DNA of 64,000 nt. It comes from Owenia fusiformis. Its lineage: Eukaryota; Annelida; Polychaeta; Sabellida; Oweniidae. A model generated the notes under the pieces. It was not told where the DNA came from. It made no database searches and was given only the letters and a program-made list of their open reading frames with translations. Within the stretch, counting starts at the first letter, position 1, and each line of letters begins with the position of its first letter. Made by a program: the position numbers and the translations under genes. Shown here piece by piece: positions 37,066-50,300 of the stretch. The stretch spans positions 22,323,375 to 22,387,374 of the forward strand of contig CAIIXF020000005.1 in the NCBI GenBank assembly GCA_903813345.2, given 5' to 3'.

Positions 37066-38400
37066 GGTGGTGAAGGTTAATCTCTGCTGGAGAATACCCT
37101 CAAATTAAACATCAGTCATATATGTATTGTAATTATTTTTCTATGAAAGGGGAATTCAAATGAGAAATATACTGTACAAGGGGCGATCCATATATTCTGA
37201 TAAAAATGCTCTCACTTTGTGATTTTTTCACATATCCCTCTCATTTCTTCAGAACATATTGATTATGTAATTACACATACAATGCTAAAATATTATAGCT
37301 ATATCTAAAATAATTTTAAGATAAGGATGTAAATGTAAATTAAATGTTTCATAAGAAACAATGATATCATTGCAGGGAACAATCATTGTAGGCTTCATCA
37401 TGACTGGGGACTGCTCATAAAAAATCTGATGGCACTCATGTTTTTAAAAGTAAAATAAAATGTAGATTAGCTGAATAAACAATTAATAAAGCTAACAAGC
37501 ATGACATTCAAATTCTAAGTTGTTTTAAAATGAAGCATTCACACATGGCTAGGCAAGGTGTGTCCGATTCCAGCCAATCGGAACACAGTCTTTTTACATG
37601 ACAGCAGTGCATGAAATAATCAATAACGCATTTGTTGTGTATGGTTGCTAAGGTGATGAGATTGCGATTGATGCTTTGCCAATACTTGACCCTTGCAAAA
37701 AGTTTCATGGAAAATATGTTCTTTTAGTGATTTTCTATGTTTAAGGTGATTTTGTAGAAAATATTTTGCAATGTGTGAAAAGAATTTTAGCACAAGACTC
37801 AATGCATTGTAGCTGCTTCATTACACTCAGGCGTTGTTTCCTAAACTTTGCATTCTTGCTGCGTGATGATGCAAAGATTTGGAAACAACACCTTCATGTT
37901 ATGATTCAGCAAACAATGCACAATGCTCCAGCTCTTAAATTCTTAAACAAAACCAAACACTTCATTCAGAGAGGAATTGATATTTATTGAAGGTTGAGTT
38001 CCTGGTGGATTTAATTACCCTCCTCTTAATATTGTCTCTATAATAATTGCCTGTAAATTGCAAAAAAAAATAAACCAATTTATATTTTTATGGTTGCATA
38101 TTTTTGATATTTTCAACATATTTCTGCTCGTTTAAATGCATGAATCGTTACAGATTTGCATTATTATTAGATTTCCACAAAGTCTTCAGTTGCTTCCTAT
38201 GGGCACAGAATTCTGATATGATTGATGAACCTGTTTGCAAAAGAATTATGATTAGCCCATAGAGCTCCATCACATGCAGAATTTTAAGAAGGAAATGGTA
38301 TTTCCCTCAGTTTTATGGTTTTGAATCGGTGCCTTTTTCTATATACTGTTTTCCACACCATTTGCTTCAACTTATCTAACCAAACTTATTTTTATATTTT
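37066..38400. other. Non-coding stretch
   Basis: No gene recognised. Short mirrored ORFs (37508-37990) have no domain. Confidence 0.35.
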
Positions 38401-38403
38401 CAG

Positions 38404-38474
38404 CTGGTGATTCTTCCAGAAAACTTTCATACTTGAGTGGCATAAACCATAGGATTTGAACGATAAATTAAAAG
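38404..38474 (+). other. Candidate 5' untranslated exon of the plexin gene
   Basis: A pyrimidine-rich 3' splice site (atttttatattttcag) precedes 71 bases without any ATG, which end in a strong 5' splice site (aaag then gtgagt). The next acceptor, at 40083, would join it to the exon with the plexin start codon. Only the splice signals support it. Confidence 0.4.
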
Positions 38475-38644
38475 GTGAGTGACAAATACTTAAGAAATAG
38501 AGACTGGGCATTTATGATTTTTGGCATAATATACAACCGAAAATTTTATTCTGTTAATTGTTAAAAGAGCGAAATCGCATAGCAATGGCCAGAATAAAAT
38601 TTAAGGTAATATATTTGCCTTAAATCATGAAATTGAGGTCTTTG

Positions 38645-38790
38645 TTATGATTTGAATGTGATAAACAGGCAAGAAAAACAACTTTTTGCATTTTATAGAT
38701 TTTAGCGGTTATACATACTTTAAAATAGACCAGTAGCTGAATTGTTCTAGCTATTCTGACGTTACTATCATATTACAAGAGCACTCTATT
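38645..38790 (+). repeat. Second dispersed repeat family, copy A
   Basis: Shares 'gataaacaggcaagaaaaac', 'tgcattttatagattttag', 'catactt', 'gaattgttctagctattctg' and 'cgttactatcatatta' with 63695-63830. Both copies have the same orientation. Confidence 0.6.
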
Positions 38791-39334
38791 TGAAAGAAAG
38801 ATTTGGACATTTCCAGTGCAACATTTTAAAGAGACACTATTAGATGGGAGAATTGTGGTACTCCTGTATCTATGGTATATGCTGTCAGATGTTAAAGGTG
38901 GTGATTTTTGAAGATGACCCCATCTTTTTTTTATTAGATCAAATTGTAAGCGTATTTGTAAAATATAGTAAAAGCAACTTCACCCAATCATTATGGGCTT
39001 TTTGTTAGATGCATCAAATCTTAAAATACATTGGATCTTTCCAAGATCATCAGAGATTACAAACTTCAATCAAACATTTTAAATTATTATTGAGCAAGTT
39101 ATTTTGAAAAGAATCCTGATGTCAAAGTAGAAACGAGAAAAATAGCTCACTAAGAGGGCATCAGACAGAATGTCTACTTTATTTTATTGGGATATTTGCG
39201 TTAGGTCTCGTCTCTTGACATTTATTGAAATAAATACCAAATGTTGTTATCACATTGGTGCAGTAATATTCTGGGGATAACTGGATTTGATACATTATGG
39301 ATCTAATATATGTATCCCTTGTTTGATTTTCAGA

Positions 39335-39515
39335 AAGTCATGTTTTTAAATGCAAAACATAGTGGAAATGAGGGAAATTAGCAAGAAACAAAACATACAG
39401 ACATGAAGAACATATTCAGAATTACTTAGGAATACCCAAATATGAATGAATTCATACAAATAATATCAAAAAATAATTCGAAATAAGCATGAACAAATGA
39501 CATTTTACGGATCTA
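39335..39515 (+). repeat. Dispersed ~200-bp repeat, copy near 39.4 kb
   Basis: It shows the left part well: 'catgtttttaaatgcaaaac', 'gaaatgagggaaattagcaa', 'acagacatgaagaacatatt', then the poorer right part with 'ataagcatgaacaaatgaca'. Confidence 0.7.
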
Positions 39516-40083
39516 TATTTTTCGCTAGTGGGTTGGAGCGTTAAGTTGATGAATTCAGGGGAGCATAAATTGATCAATTTTACATTAGTTCCTTTCAGAA
39601 ACTATATCAACTAAATTGATAGAATGCACTTATGTAATGAATATTTCTTTGTTTGCAGCTATATTTTAGACCTTAATGTTGATCTTGGTATTTCACTCTT
39701 TCTGCTCTGATTCAGAATGAAGATCAGTCTTGATAGAAGATAAATATATTACCATAATTCAGTACAGTATTGTGATTACAAAAGATCTTAGATCTGATTA
39801 ACTAATGAAATGAAATATTGTTTATTGAACATTATCTAAAAAAAAGGATGGTTATAACTTTTCTTGGAATTTAATACTCTATTTGACAGGGGATGAAACT
39901 TTTTATTCAATTTTTCGTGCACTGGGACATCAAATTGCAAAACAAATCAAATCAAATTTCTATCAGATAATTTAATCAAATCGATATGTATACGATAGGT
40001 CTGAATATGAAACTATTACTATGTCTTTACTCATTATTTTTTGGCATATAAAAGTAACTATATTGTTTATATATTTTTTCCAG

Positions 40084-40185
40084 ACTGAGTGACAACTTAT
40101 ACATGCAAGATATATGACCATGGGCTGTGGCTTTCTTAGGATAAATACCAGATTATGAAAACCTGACTTAGATGTGATATTCATC
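40084..40185 (+). promoter_or_regulatory. Plexin 5' leader with overlapping upstream ORFs
   Basis: After a 3' splice site (tttttccag, ending at 40083) lie 102 bases before the plexin ATG, with short upstream ORFs: 40103-40117 (4 codons), 40114-40158 (14 codons, with a second in-frame ATG at 40120 in strong context), 40155-40166 (3 codons) and the start-stop ATGTGA at 40172-40177, only 8 bases from the main ATG. None is in frame with the plexin ORF without a stop. Such a set usually lowers translation of the main ORF. Confidence 0.55.
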
Positions 40186-41301
40186 ATGACACCAGCGATG
40201 TCTTTTTACAAATTGGCTGCCATTTTCTCACTTGGGGCATCATGGGTTTCATCTGTAGAGATCGTAAATACATTTCAAACATATGACCCATCAGTGACGT
40301 TTAATCACATGGCAATTGATGAGAACACTGGGAAGGTATACATAGGTGGCATTAATAGGCTATACCAGCTCCAGAATGATTTATCGCTGGAAGTTGACAT
40401 TGTGACAGGTCCTGAGCTTGACAATCCACAGTGCCAACCCCATGTGACATCATGTGCCTCTTCAAAGTTTTTAACAAACAACCACAATAAAGTTTTAGTT
40501 ATTGATGAAACTAACAATCAACTTATAACTTGTGGGAGTATATTCCAAGGAACCTGCCAGGTGCGCAGTCTTGGAAATATCACAGATTCAACAGCGTATC
40601 TCTCTAAAGATGAGTATTACATTGCGGCCAATAATGCGACTTTGTCAACTGTAGCTTATGTGGTTCCTGGACCAGATTCCAGAACGTATCTAAATGTTGC
40701 GTCAAGTTTTGTGAAATTAACCAAGGATGTAGTGTTCAGAGATGAAGTTCCTGCTGTTAGTACTAGAATACTAGATATATCAGGAAGATATATGTTTAAC
40801 TACGCACACTTAGTGGAAGTCAGAAATCTTGGGTCTCGGATATTTATGGACAAAAGTGTACGAGATACGTTCATAGTACATTATGTAACAGGATTCGCTA
40901 CTGATAAACATAACTATTTCTTATCTGTACAGAAAGAATCCACAGACATTAACGCAAAGTATGTTTCTAAATTGATACGACTCTGTCAAAATGATGATTA
41001 TTATAGATCATATACTGAGATACCCATTGAGTGTGGCGATTACAATCAAGTCCAGGATGCCCATTTTGTTAAGCCAGGGTCAACCCTTGCCAGAAATATG
41101 AACATTTCTAGTGATGATAATATCTTAGTGGGTGTGTTTGCAAAAGGGAATGGCCCATTTAGTGTGACATCATCAGTGGCTGTTTGTTTTTACTCCCTAA
41201 GTGAAATTACAAGCAAGTACACCTTCAATATACAACGTTGCTACCAGGGATCTGGGGAACGTGGAAAAAAGATCCTACCAGCTGTAGATGGATGTTTGAT
41301 T
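40186..41301 (+). CDS. PLXNB: Plexin exon 1: signal peptide and most of the sema domain
   Basis: 372 codons, phase 0 end at gtaagt. After a hydrophobic leader ([14 protein letters not shown]) comes the sema propeller: [21 protein letters not shown] is the first blade, the plexin wording NRLYQL is typical, and paired cysteines at PQC...SCAS and [13 protein letters not shown] follow the family pattern. The exon closes with [11 protein letters not shown] and DGCL, which match the plexin sema end region. The reading frame runs on to 41400 only because the intron happens to be open. Confidence 0.95.
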
Positions 41302-44300
41302 GTAAGTTTAATTATACCACCGAATGAAGTTCGTGGGGGATATAGGAAGCTGTCCATTCGTCTGTCCTTTTGTCTGTCTGTTCGTTTGTCTATGCTATAA
41401 CTCAAATACTGATTTACGGATATGATTCAAATATTTTAGACCTCTGCTCGAGAAGCAATTTTCAACGGACACTCAATTCAAAATGGCTGTCATTTTTCAT
41501 TAAAGAATGTAATATTTGATAACTCAAATACCAGTAGATGGATTTCGTTCAAATTTTATGTGCTGATTCCTGGTGAGATTTTCAAGATGGTCACTGAATT
41601 TCAAAAGTTCAAATTTTGTGTTCTGATGCCTAGGGACAAAGGAGTTTTGCTTGGGAAGAGATTTTCAAGATGGCCTAAAAATTCCAAATTGGCTGCCTGT
41701 GCCATTTTTCTTAAAAATGTAATCTTTGATTACCAGTTGACGGATTTTTTCCAATTTTTTATACTGATGCCTAGGGACACGGGATCTCGTTCAAGAAGAA
41801 ATTTTCAAGATGGCCACTTCTGAAAATGATTTGTTCGTTGGGACTTGCTACTCCGTGGAGTTACTGTTTCCTAGTTGATAGTTAATGAAAGTGAATGAAA
41901 ACACAGAACGAAATCCTATGCTAATACAAATATGTATATAATATGCAATATTCTACTTTAAAAGTTCTTAACTATATTGCAGGAAGCTAGCACATCTGTG
42001 ACTGATGATTTCTGTGGAGATGGTACAAACTCACCAATAGGTGGAACCACTGCCATTCGATCTGAACCTACACACATAGATGCCAATCTTACTTCAGTAA
42101 CTGTTACTACATCAGCTACGCACACCATTGCCCATCTTGGTACAAAAGATGGGCATCTAAAAAGAGTACGTTTTTTTAAAGATTTGGAATGAGTGTTAAT
42201 ATTTGAAATTTTTGATCCTAATTAGTCATATGAAATATCTAAATGGATCAAGAAGAAAGTGCATGTTTACTTTTGATGACTTTTCTTCTTTTTTTCTTGC
42301 TTCACATCTCAAGACCCCCCCCCCCTCAAGGACTTGAAGCAAGGGTATAACTTTAACATCTTTTGACTTGTACTTCTTCAACTTAATCCCCATCAGACAC
42401 ATTTATTTATTCATTGTTTCAGGTGTTACTGACAAATGCAGGTGAGGCTGTGGAATATGCTGACATCTCGGTTGACTCTGGTTACCCTGTCAGCCAAGAC
42501 ATGAAGACAGATCCTGATGTAGAAAACATTTATGTGATGACACAGCACAGGGTAGGTTTGTATAAAGTAACACAGGCACAGTTTTTAGAACATATTGCCA
42601 ATTGAGTTGTACAAGGGCAGTCTCCCAGGATATTGTTCAACTGTATTGTTTGATCATGAGATGTATTGATTCTCTAGATGTATTCTTCTTTTCAACTTAG
42701 TTAGACAATCAACATTCTTGGTTTATTTTGTAAGTTGAACACATTTACAAAAAAATTGACAGAGAAAAACATTTGGAATTTTTCAAGATTTTTTGCACCC
42801 TAAATGACATCACAATTTTTTTTAATATGCTTAAACATTTAAGTAAATTTGGTTAGAAATACAAAGTTACTAACACTCTCAATGTACAATTTCAAATATT
42901 TTTGACAATATTAAATCATGTACCAGTTTCTTTTATATAAATACATGTATTTAATATTTAGGTGAGCAAAGTTGCCTTGGAAACATGTAGGGAGCATACA
43001 ACATGTGATAGTTGCTTGGCAACTAAGGACCCTCATTGTGGATGGTGCTCTCTTGAAAACAAGTAAGTTAACAACCAACTGTATTGAAAGCATACTAATT
43101 TATTCATTTATTCTGATTCAAAATGTCACTATTGAATTTATATACTTTCTCATTCATGCGGTATCACAGTGTTTGTTCTGAACACAAGAGTCATACCAAT
43201 TGGTGATCTCTAAGTTGGTGTCATATCTTGTAATTATTTCACATTTACAAGTGGTGACATATTGTTATGGTCTCCGTTTTTTTGAGGGCGGTTGTTGGTT
43301 GGTGGTCTGCGGTTGGCGATCGACGTCCTTAACAAATTCTTACAACTTCCAATAACTTAACAAATACTGTTTAGACTGACTTCAATTTTTTCAAAATCAT
43401 CTACAAGTTTTCAGAAGTTTAAATCTGACTTAATATTTTTTAAGAGGTCAAAAAGGTCTTTTTTCAACTTTCTTCAAATTGACCTTTTTTTCAAAATCAT
43501 CTACAAGCTATCAGAAGTTCAAATCTGACTTAAGATCTGAGATTTGACCTTCAATGACCTTCTGAAGGTCAAAAAAGGTCAAAAGGTCTTTTTTCAACTT
43601 GCTTCAAATTGACCACTTTTTTTCGAAATCATGTACAAGTTCTCAGAAGTTCACATCAGGCTTTACATTTGACCTTCAATGGCATTCACAAGGTCAAAAA
43701 AGATATGACCTTCAATGACCTTTCCAAGTTCAAAAAGGTATTTTTTCAACTTGCTTCAGATTAATTTTGACCAAAGTTTTTTTAAGATCATCTACAAGTC
43801 ATCAGAAGTTCAAATCTGGCTTAAGATTTGAGATTTGACATTATCAGAAGTTCAAATCTGACTGAAGATCTGAGAATTGACCTTCTATGACCTTCTCAAG
43901 GTCAAAAAAGGCCAAAAGGTATTTTTTCAACTTGCTTCTTATTGACCAATTTTTTTCTTCAATGACCTTCTTAAGGTCAAAAAGGTCTTTTTTCAGCTTG
44001 CTTTAAATTGACAAATTTTTTTAAATGATCTACAAGTTATCAAAAGTTCAAATCTGACTTAAGCTTTGAGATTTGACCTTCAATGACCTTTTCAAAGTCA
44101 AAATATGTATTTTTTCAACTTGCTTCAAAAAAGGTCAAAAGGTCTTTTTTCAACTTGGTTCAAATTGACCAATTTCTTTCAAAATCATCTGCAAGTTCTC
44201 AGAAGTTCACAACTGGCTATAAATTTGACCTTCAATGACATTCTCAAGGTCAAAAGGGTATTTTTTCATTTTGCTTCAAATTGACCAGTTTTTTTCAAAA

Positions 44301-47300
44301 TCATTTACAAATAGTTTTTTTTTCAGAAATTCACACTGACTTTAGATTTGAGATTTCACCTTCAATGACCTTCTCAGGGTAAAAAAAGTATTTTTCAACT
44401 TGCTTCAAATTGAATAATTCATTTTTTCAAAACCATCTACAAGTTCTCAGAAATTCAAACGTGACTTAAGATTGAACTCATAATATTGTGAGCAACTAGG
44501 TGGTGACATTTTGTCATGTTAATGCCTTGTTTTGATTTGGTATGATAGTGCTTAGTACATCCCCAATATAAAATTATCATACATTCAAGGATCTTACTAG
44601 AATGAATTGTTTTTGGGCATATATGAACCAGAAGAGGTGTTTTTTAAATACTTCAAAAGGAAAAAATATTATTCACTGTACTGTAGAGTAAATAGCTAAT
44701 CTGTCTCAGGTGAGAAGACACTTATATTCAGGTAGGTAGTCAGGTGATACACATGGCCAGGTAGATTCACTAACAGATTCATCTAGCAGGTGTATAAATA
44801 ACACTCTGATATCTTATCCATTGACCCTCAAGACCACCTGGTTGATCCAAGATGTTCACAAATATTCACTTTTAACAAATCTGCTGGAAATTCGGAAAAT
44901 TCATGAGAGGTGATTTTGGGTAAGAACTATAAATAAATGATTAACATCCATTACATCAATAATTTTTCCATTAATAATTGCTTAGATTTCGAAGTAGCTT
45001 GATTGTTATATAATTTGCTTGATTGTTATATCATTTGCTTGATTCAGGAATATCCTTGAAATGATGCAATGTTATTTGGACATGTTTTGAATGCAAAATA
45101 AAGTAGAAAAGGATGGAAACAGCAAGGATTAAAGCACACATGCATGTCATATTTAGTGTTATTTACTCTAAATTGTATAGAAATGCAAGAAAATGAGACA
45201 CTTCATTCAAATTCTAGAGAGGTATTACAGGAAAAAGCATGGGTAGACAGACATTTTGAGGAAGAACAGACTCCCAGGGCAAGGTGTAAAAATTGCTGGT
45301 TAATATGTTATTCTTGACATCTAATATGTTGATTTTGACAGTTTAACTTGTTATTTTTGACATACAAACCTCTCCTTTATTCACTGAACCCCTCTTAAGA
45401 AAGCCTATTATCTTAAACTCCCGGGTATCTTTTACAGAATATTTGTTTGACTTAATTGGATATATTTTTGCTTTTAGCTCTTTCTTGATAGTAGACAAAT
45501 ATCCCTTTCACTTGAAACAAGTCTTGCATGTTGAATTTAAGATTAATTCACAATCTGTCTCAAAATTTTGCACTTCATTTTAAACTATGAAAATCAAAAA
45601 CTGTCTGAGTATGAGGTAAAATTCTTGTTATTGACAAGCTGATAAATTGCATTGGTCACTCAGGGCTGTTGAGTTCTCATGTTCTGAAGTTCTTTAAAAC
45701 ATATGTTTTCTAGAAACAATTAGTTCCACAGACTGCATTCTAAAGTCTAAGATAACCTGAATATTTTTGCCAATGACGTTAGGAAATGTATATCTTCGTT
45801 TAATTAGCTTTGAGAGAGAAAGACAGGTTGGGTGTTTTGTGTATTAGCCTACCTCAAAATAAAATATTACTAAAAAGAAAGCATTCTAAGATATCTGACT
45901 GAACGGTGGTTTTATTTATACAATATGGCATTTTAAAGTTGAAGAGATACTCATGTTGGCCAAGATTTTTTATTCAAGTTTGATATGGTTGGTAGGTGTT
46001 GTGTTGCGGTATTTCCAGTTTGCTGTAAGTTTAATGTAAGGGTACCCTTGGCTAAAATGTGATGGTGGTCACATTTTCAAACTAGAAATATTGTAGAAAA
46101 GAATAGAAGTAACAATAAATGAACTATACATGCATGAAATGCTAACTCTAAATTGTAGAAGAAGACAGGAAAATCAGACACTTCTTTCAAATTTTTAAGA
46201 GATCTTTGAGAAGAAGTATTGAGCAGATGGACAGTTCAAATTTGGAGAGTTCTGACATTTAGAATGTCTTGTGAATACCTTTCAAGTCTCATCCCTGCAG
46301 AGCATAACATTCATTCTTCTTTTAGTATGTTCATTTACATCTATCTTACTAATGTACCTGTATATATTACTAGTTGGCAAAGTGAGATTCAGGAATGTCA
46401 GAATACATAAAGTGAAGAGATGGAACTTTTGAGTCAATTTCTGTTTTGGAAATTGAGTCATTATGGCTGGCTTCCATTTTACTTTCCATAGCTGGTATAG
46501 TTGAGATTCCTTCAGGTGAAATAGTTACCGTATTCTCTGTAATTAGCGCCCAGGGCGTTTAGAAAATTGAAAATACATTATTTAGACCATTCTAATAAGC
46601 GCCCATGTATGAAAGGAATCAGAAATCCCGAGGAATTTCATGTATGGCAATTTTTCTTGACAAGAATGCATTTTCTTCAACATATTTTTATAATAATATG
46701 ACAAGTGCTGTTATTGGAGAGAATACGGTAAAGATCGCTTAGACAATATTGACAGTGGTTGAAGACCCGTCTATGTCTAATTTATTTCCGGCACGCCCAC
46801 TTTGTCATTATCGCCGATTACCTTCAATATTTCCACTAGAGACTGCTGGATATCGATCTAAAGTTATACATTATTTCTAATTTGATGAGAGATCATCATT
46901 ATTCGTGCAAAAGTCGTGTAAAAGTCGAGAAACATGAAAAAGAAACCAGAAAGTTCACGACCTTGACATGCGCAGAACATCTGCGCAGTAGCTTTTGAAA
47001 TTTCTGAATGCCGATAAAGAACAATTCCTTCATTCATTATGGATTATTATGATTCCTCAATGTTTCTTGAACTTTGTGAAGCGGGGTGGGCGCTTATTAG
47101 AGAGTGGGCGGTAATTACAGAGAATACGGTACATGTAATTATAAAATAGTTTTTTGTTCAGTTCAAGGAGTTATCAACAAGGAGTTACTCTTAAATTACA
47201 TATTGAGGGTGGTTCATAAATTAAGGTGCACTTTGATCTCATTTGAAAAGTATACATTCAATCAGTGTTAAATTTTCAGAGTTGATGATTTATGGAAGTG

Positions 47301-50300
47301 GCAACATTTCTGTGAGCTTTGATTACTATACCTGCTTTATGTTGTGTGTTCAATGTTTCTAAAATAACTGTGCTGTTATGCTGTCATAAGGTGCTTTGTG
47401 TATGGAATATCATTTTGACAAACAGACACCAAATTACACACCTGGCCCAGAAAATCAGCCATTTTGGGTCAAAATGGAAGGCCAACCAAAAAGAAAACAA
47501 AGATGACTGATAGAACACTGTGTATATCAAGGTAAGACACAGTTGGATACCCAGAGAGAGTCTAGATAATGCTTTAGGGACGAAAGGTTTGCAAGAAAGA
47601 AGGTGTACAGGTGGTACAAACACTTTAAATCGATGAGGCACAAGAATTGAAGATTTGCCCATATCTGGCAGGAACACTATCACAATAACGGAAACATGCC
47701 TCATTTGGATGGTTTTTGCCTTTCACTGTTGAAAATTGTAGAAAACATTCCTTAATATTATGTTAACAAGTGTATGAAGTATCTAAAATAAATATTAGAA
47801 ACTCTTGAAATTAGATCAAAGTGCACCTTACTTTATGAACCACCCTCGTATTTAATTAACTCATCGGTCTTTAAAACACAAAAATGGGAGTTGTGAATTC
47901 AGTTTGATATTTTTCATTTCTAGACCTTTTATTTTGAAATGTGTGAGAGATAAGTTGAATGGTAAAGATATGCTAAGATAGGGATGAGACTTTTATTTAC
48001 ACACATTGTGTTAACAATATCCACCTGCGGCTTAGAATAGAACTAGCTCATTTATCATTTATGGCCAGATGAAAGTCATGCTTATTCCATGCCATATCTC
48101 TCTAACATTTCAATGAAGTGTCTCATTTTCTTTCATTTCTGTAGAATTTAATGTGTTGATTTATGTCTAGTTTGTTGATTCCTTGCTGATTTCTCTCTTT
48201 TGTTTTTTAAAACATGCCAGCAAGTTGGGTTAACACTATGCACCTAAGAATAGAATTAGCTGATCTATCAACTTCCACATTCAAGAACTTGACAACTGAT
48301 TCATTGAAACACCAAATTAGACTGCTTCTGTAAGAACACAGTTTTCGAATGAGCCCTATTGCACAAAGGTACCCCATCATGATATCTACTCCATTTTTAA
48401 GCAGAAAGGAAGGGTTCTGATGAACTAAAAATAAAAATGGGTAAACTTAGCTAGAAAGCATATCAGATTTGCCTTGCCAGTTTCAAGAGAGAAGGCTCTG
48501 TACTCTGTATGGATATAAATTGGATCCAACAGACTATATGTATAAACCCTGTTTACTTGTGTGTCACTCTTATTTTTTCATTGTTAAATTGGTATGTCTA
48601 ATTGTATAACAGGTATATCTCTTGGATACTATGCCAATGGGGATAACCAAGAGTCCCGGGTGTTCACTGTGTACAAAATTTGGCGGGGGTCCTAGGTTTA
48701 ACCCTCAGATATTAATATATTCCCATACCAAAATGTCAAATTTTTATGTGTTCCCATACCAACCAATATTATTTGTGCCCAAAAGCCATACCAAATGCCC
48801 AAATATGAGACCAATGTCATACCAAATGTCAAAATACAGGACCAATGCCATACCAATGCTATGACCGGTCCAAAGTAGATGGGTCATTTAGTTTATCTTA
48901 ATTTCTTCCCTTCCCTTCTTTCCTTTTCGAGAACTGGCCTCTGCGCTCACAAAAATCATCAGCATACCATTTTATATGTGTATAATTCGTATGTTGTCTT
49001 CAGCAATATTGTGAATTCCATCACGGTTATACCTCTTGTAATTTCAAACTGTGGTATAACATATTTACAATATGTGGTGTTACACAGAACAAATAACATA
49101 CAAACATTCAATAAAAATCAACCTCTCTTGTACAAACAAATAACTATTAGGTACATTTTTTGACCAAGCATATATGTCCTTTCCTCTCTAGCTGAAATGT
49201 ACTTTTTGACCCTCAAATATAATTCAAGGCTCTTATTGCCTCTTCTTTCCCTCAAACTTGGTTGGGATACAGAACCATAGACAACCACGGGACAACATTG
49301 GTTGTGATGCAGAACCATGAAATGGGACAACATTGGTTGGGATACAGAACCATAGACAACCACGGGACAACATTGGTTGTGATGCAGAACCATAAAATGG
49401 GACAACATTGGTTGGGATACAGAACCATAGACAACCACGGGACAACATTGGTTGTGATGCAGAACCATAAAATGGGACAACATTGGTTGGGATACAGAAC
49501 CATAGACAACCACGGGACAACATTGGTTGTGATGCAGAACCATAAAATGGGACAACATTGGTTGGGATACAGAACCACAGACAACCACGGGACATTGGTT
49601 GGAAAATGGTAGAAACATAGTCCTTAATACCTGGTTCATCTATGCCTGGGGTAGAGTTCACATGTAATGTACATGACTTCTTTATTTAAATGTTTGTAAT
49701 TCTAGGTGTTCTACAAAGGCTGATTGTGCTGCAAGTGCAACAGATCTGAGGTGGTTGGGATATGGTACAGACATGTGTCTAAAGATACAGTCCAAATCTA
49801 AAGATCAGACACCAGTAGAAATACAAACAACGGTAAATAAACTTCAACATATCATAAAAGTCTTTGGTATGAAAACATTGCTGTTATATCTTAGAGAAAA
49901 TTAGAAAAACTCTAAATTGATCAAATTAATACGATGTTAGTTCATGCATTCCTTGCTGAACCTCACAAAACAGTCAGAATTCTAATATCTGTGATTTTGA
50001 ATTTTCATTGATAGTCACCGGGCCTCTCCTCTCCACTACTATATCTATATCTATAAGACAAGGGGAGAGACCTATGGGCTTGTAAATTGTAATATTATTC
50101 CTTGTATAATAATTACTTCTTAGTCTTAAGTGCCAATTTGATTCAGTGAAGAGTTTAAGCAGTTAGTATGATTTTGTGTCGAATCTTTAGATTATAAACC
50201 AATGTTTTTATAGACATTTAATCAGCCAAGCTTTCCAGAAACACTTTGAGACAACTTTGAAACATCTTCCAGTGTAATAAACAAACTTTGCAGCAAAAAT

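Larger units (their letters stand above)
44476..46525. other. Plexin intron 4, middle part
   Basis: Non-coding. Two copies of the dispersed repeat are listed separately; otherwise AT-rich sequence with no exon-like segment noticed. Confidence 0.4.

Noticed and set aside
40174-40185. Plexin start at 40174
   Set aside because: The codon is GTG; the first in-frame ATG is 40186.
41302-41400. Extension of plexin exon 1 into the intron, ending at 41400
   Set aside because: A consensus donor (gtaagt) lies at 41302, and the added residues come from the inserted minisatellite element. A truncated sema isoform is possible but has no support.
47384-47704. 106-codon - strand ORF
   Set aside because: It is antisense to the decayed mariner-like element and shows no domain of its own.
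49118-49661. ORFs of 110-173 codons on both strands
   Set aside because: Products of the 75-bp minisatellite, whose length is divisible by 3; they lie in a plexin intron.
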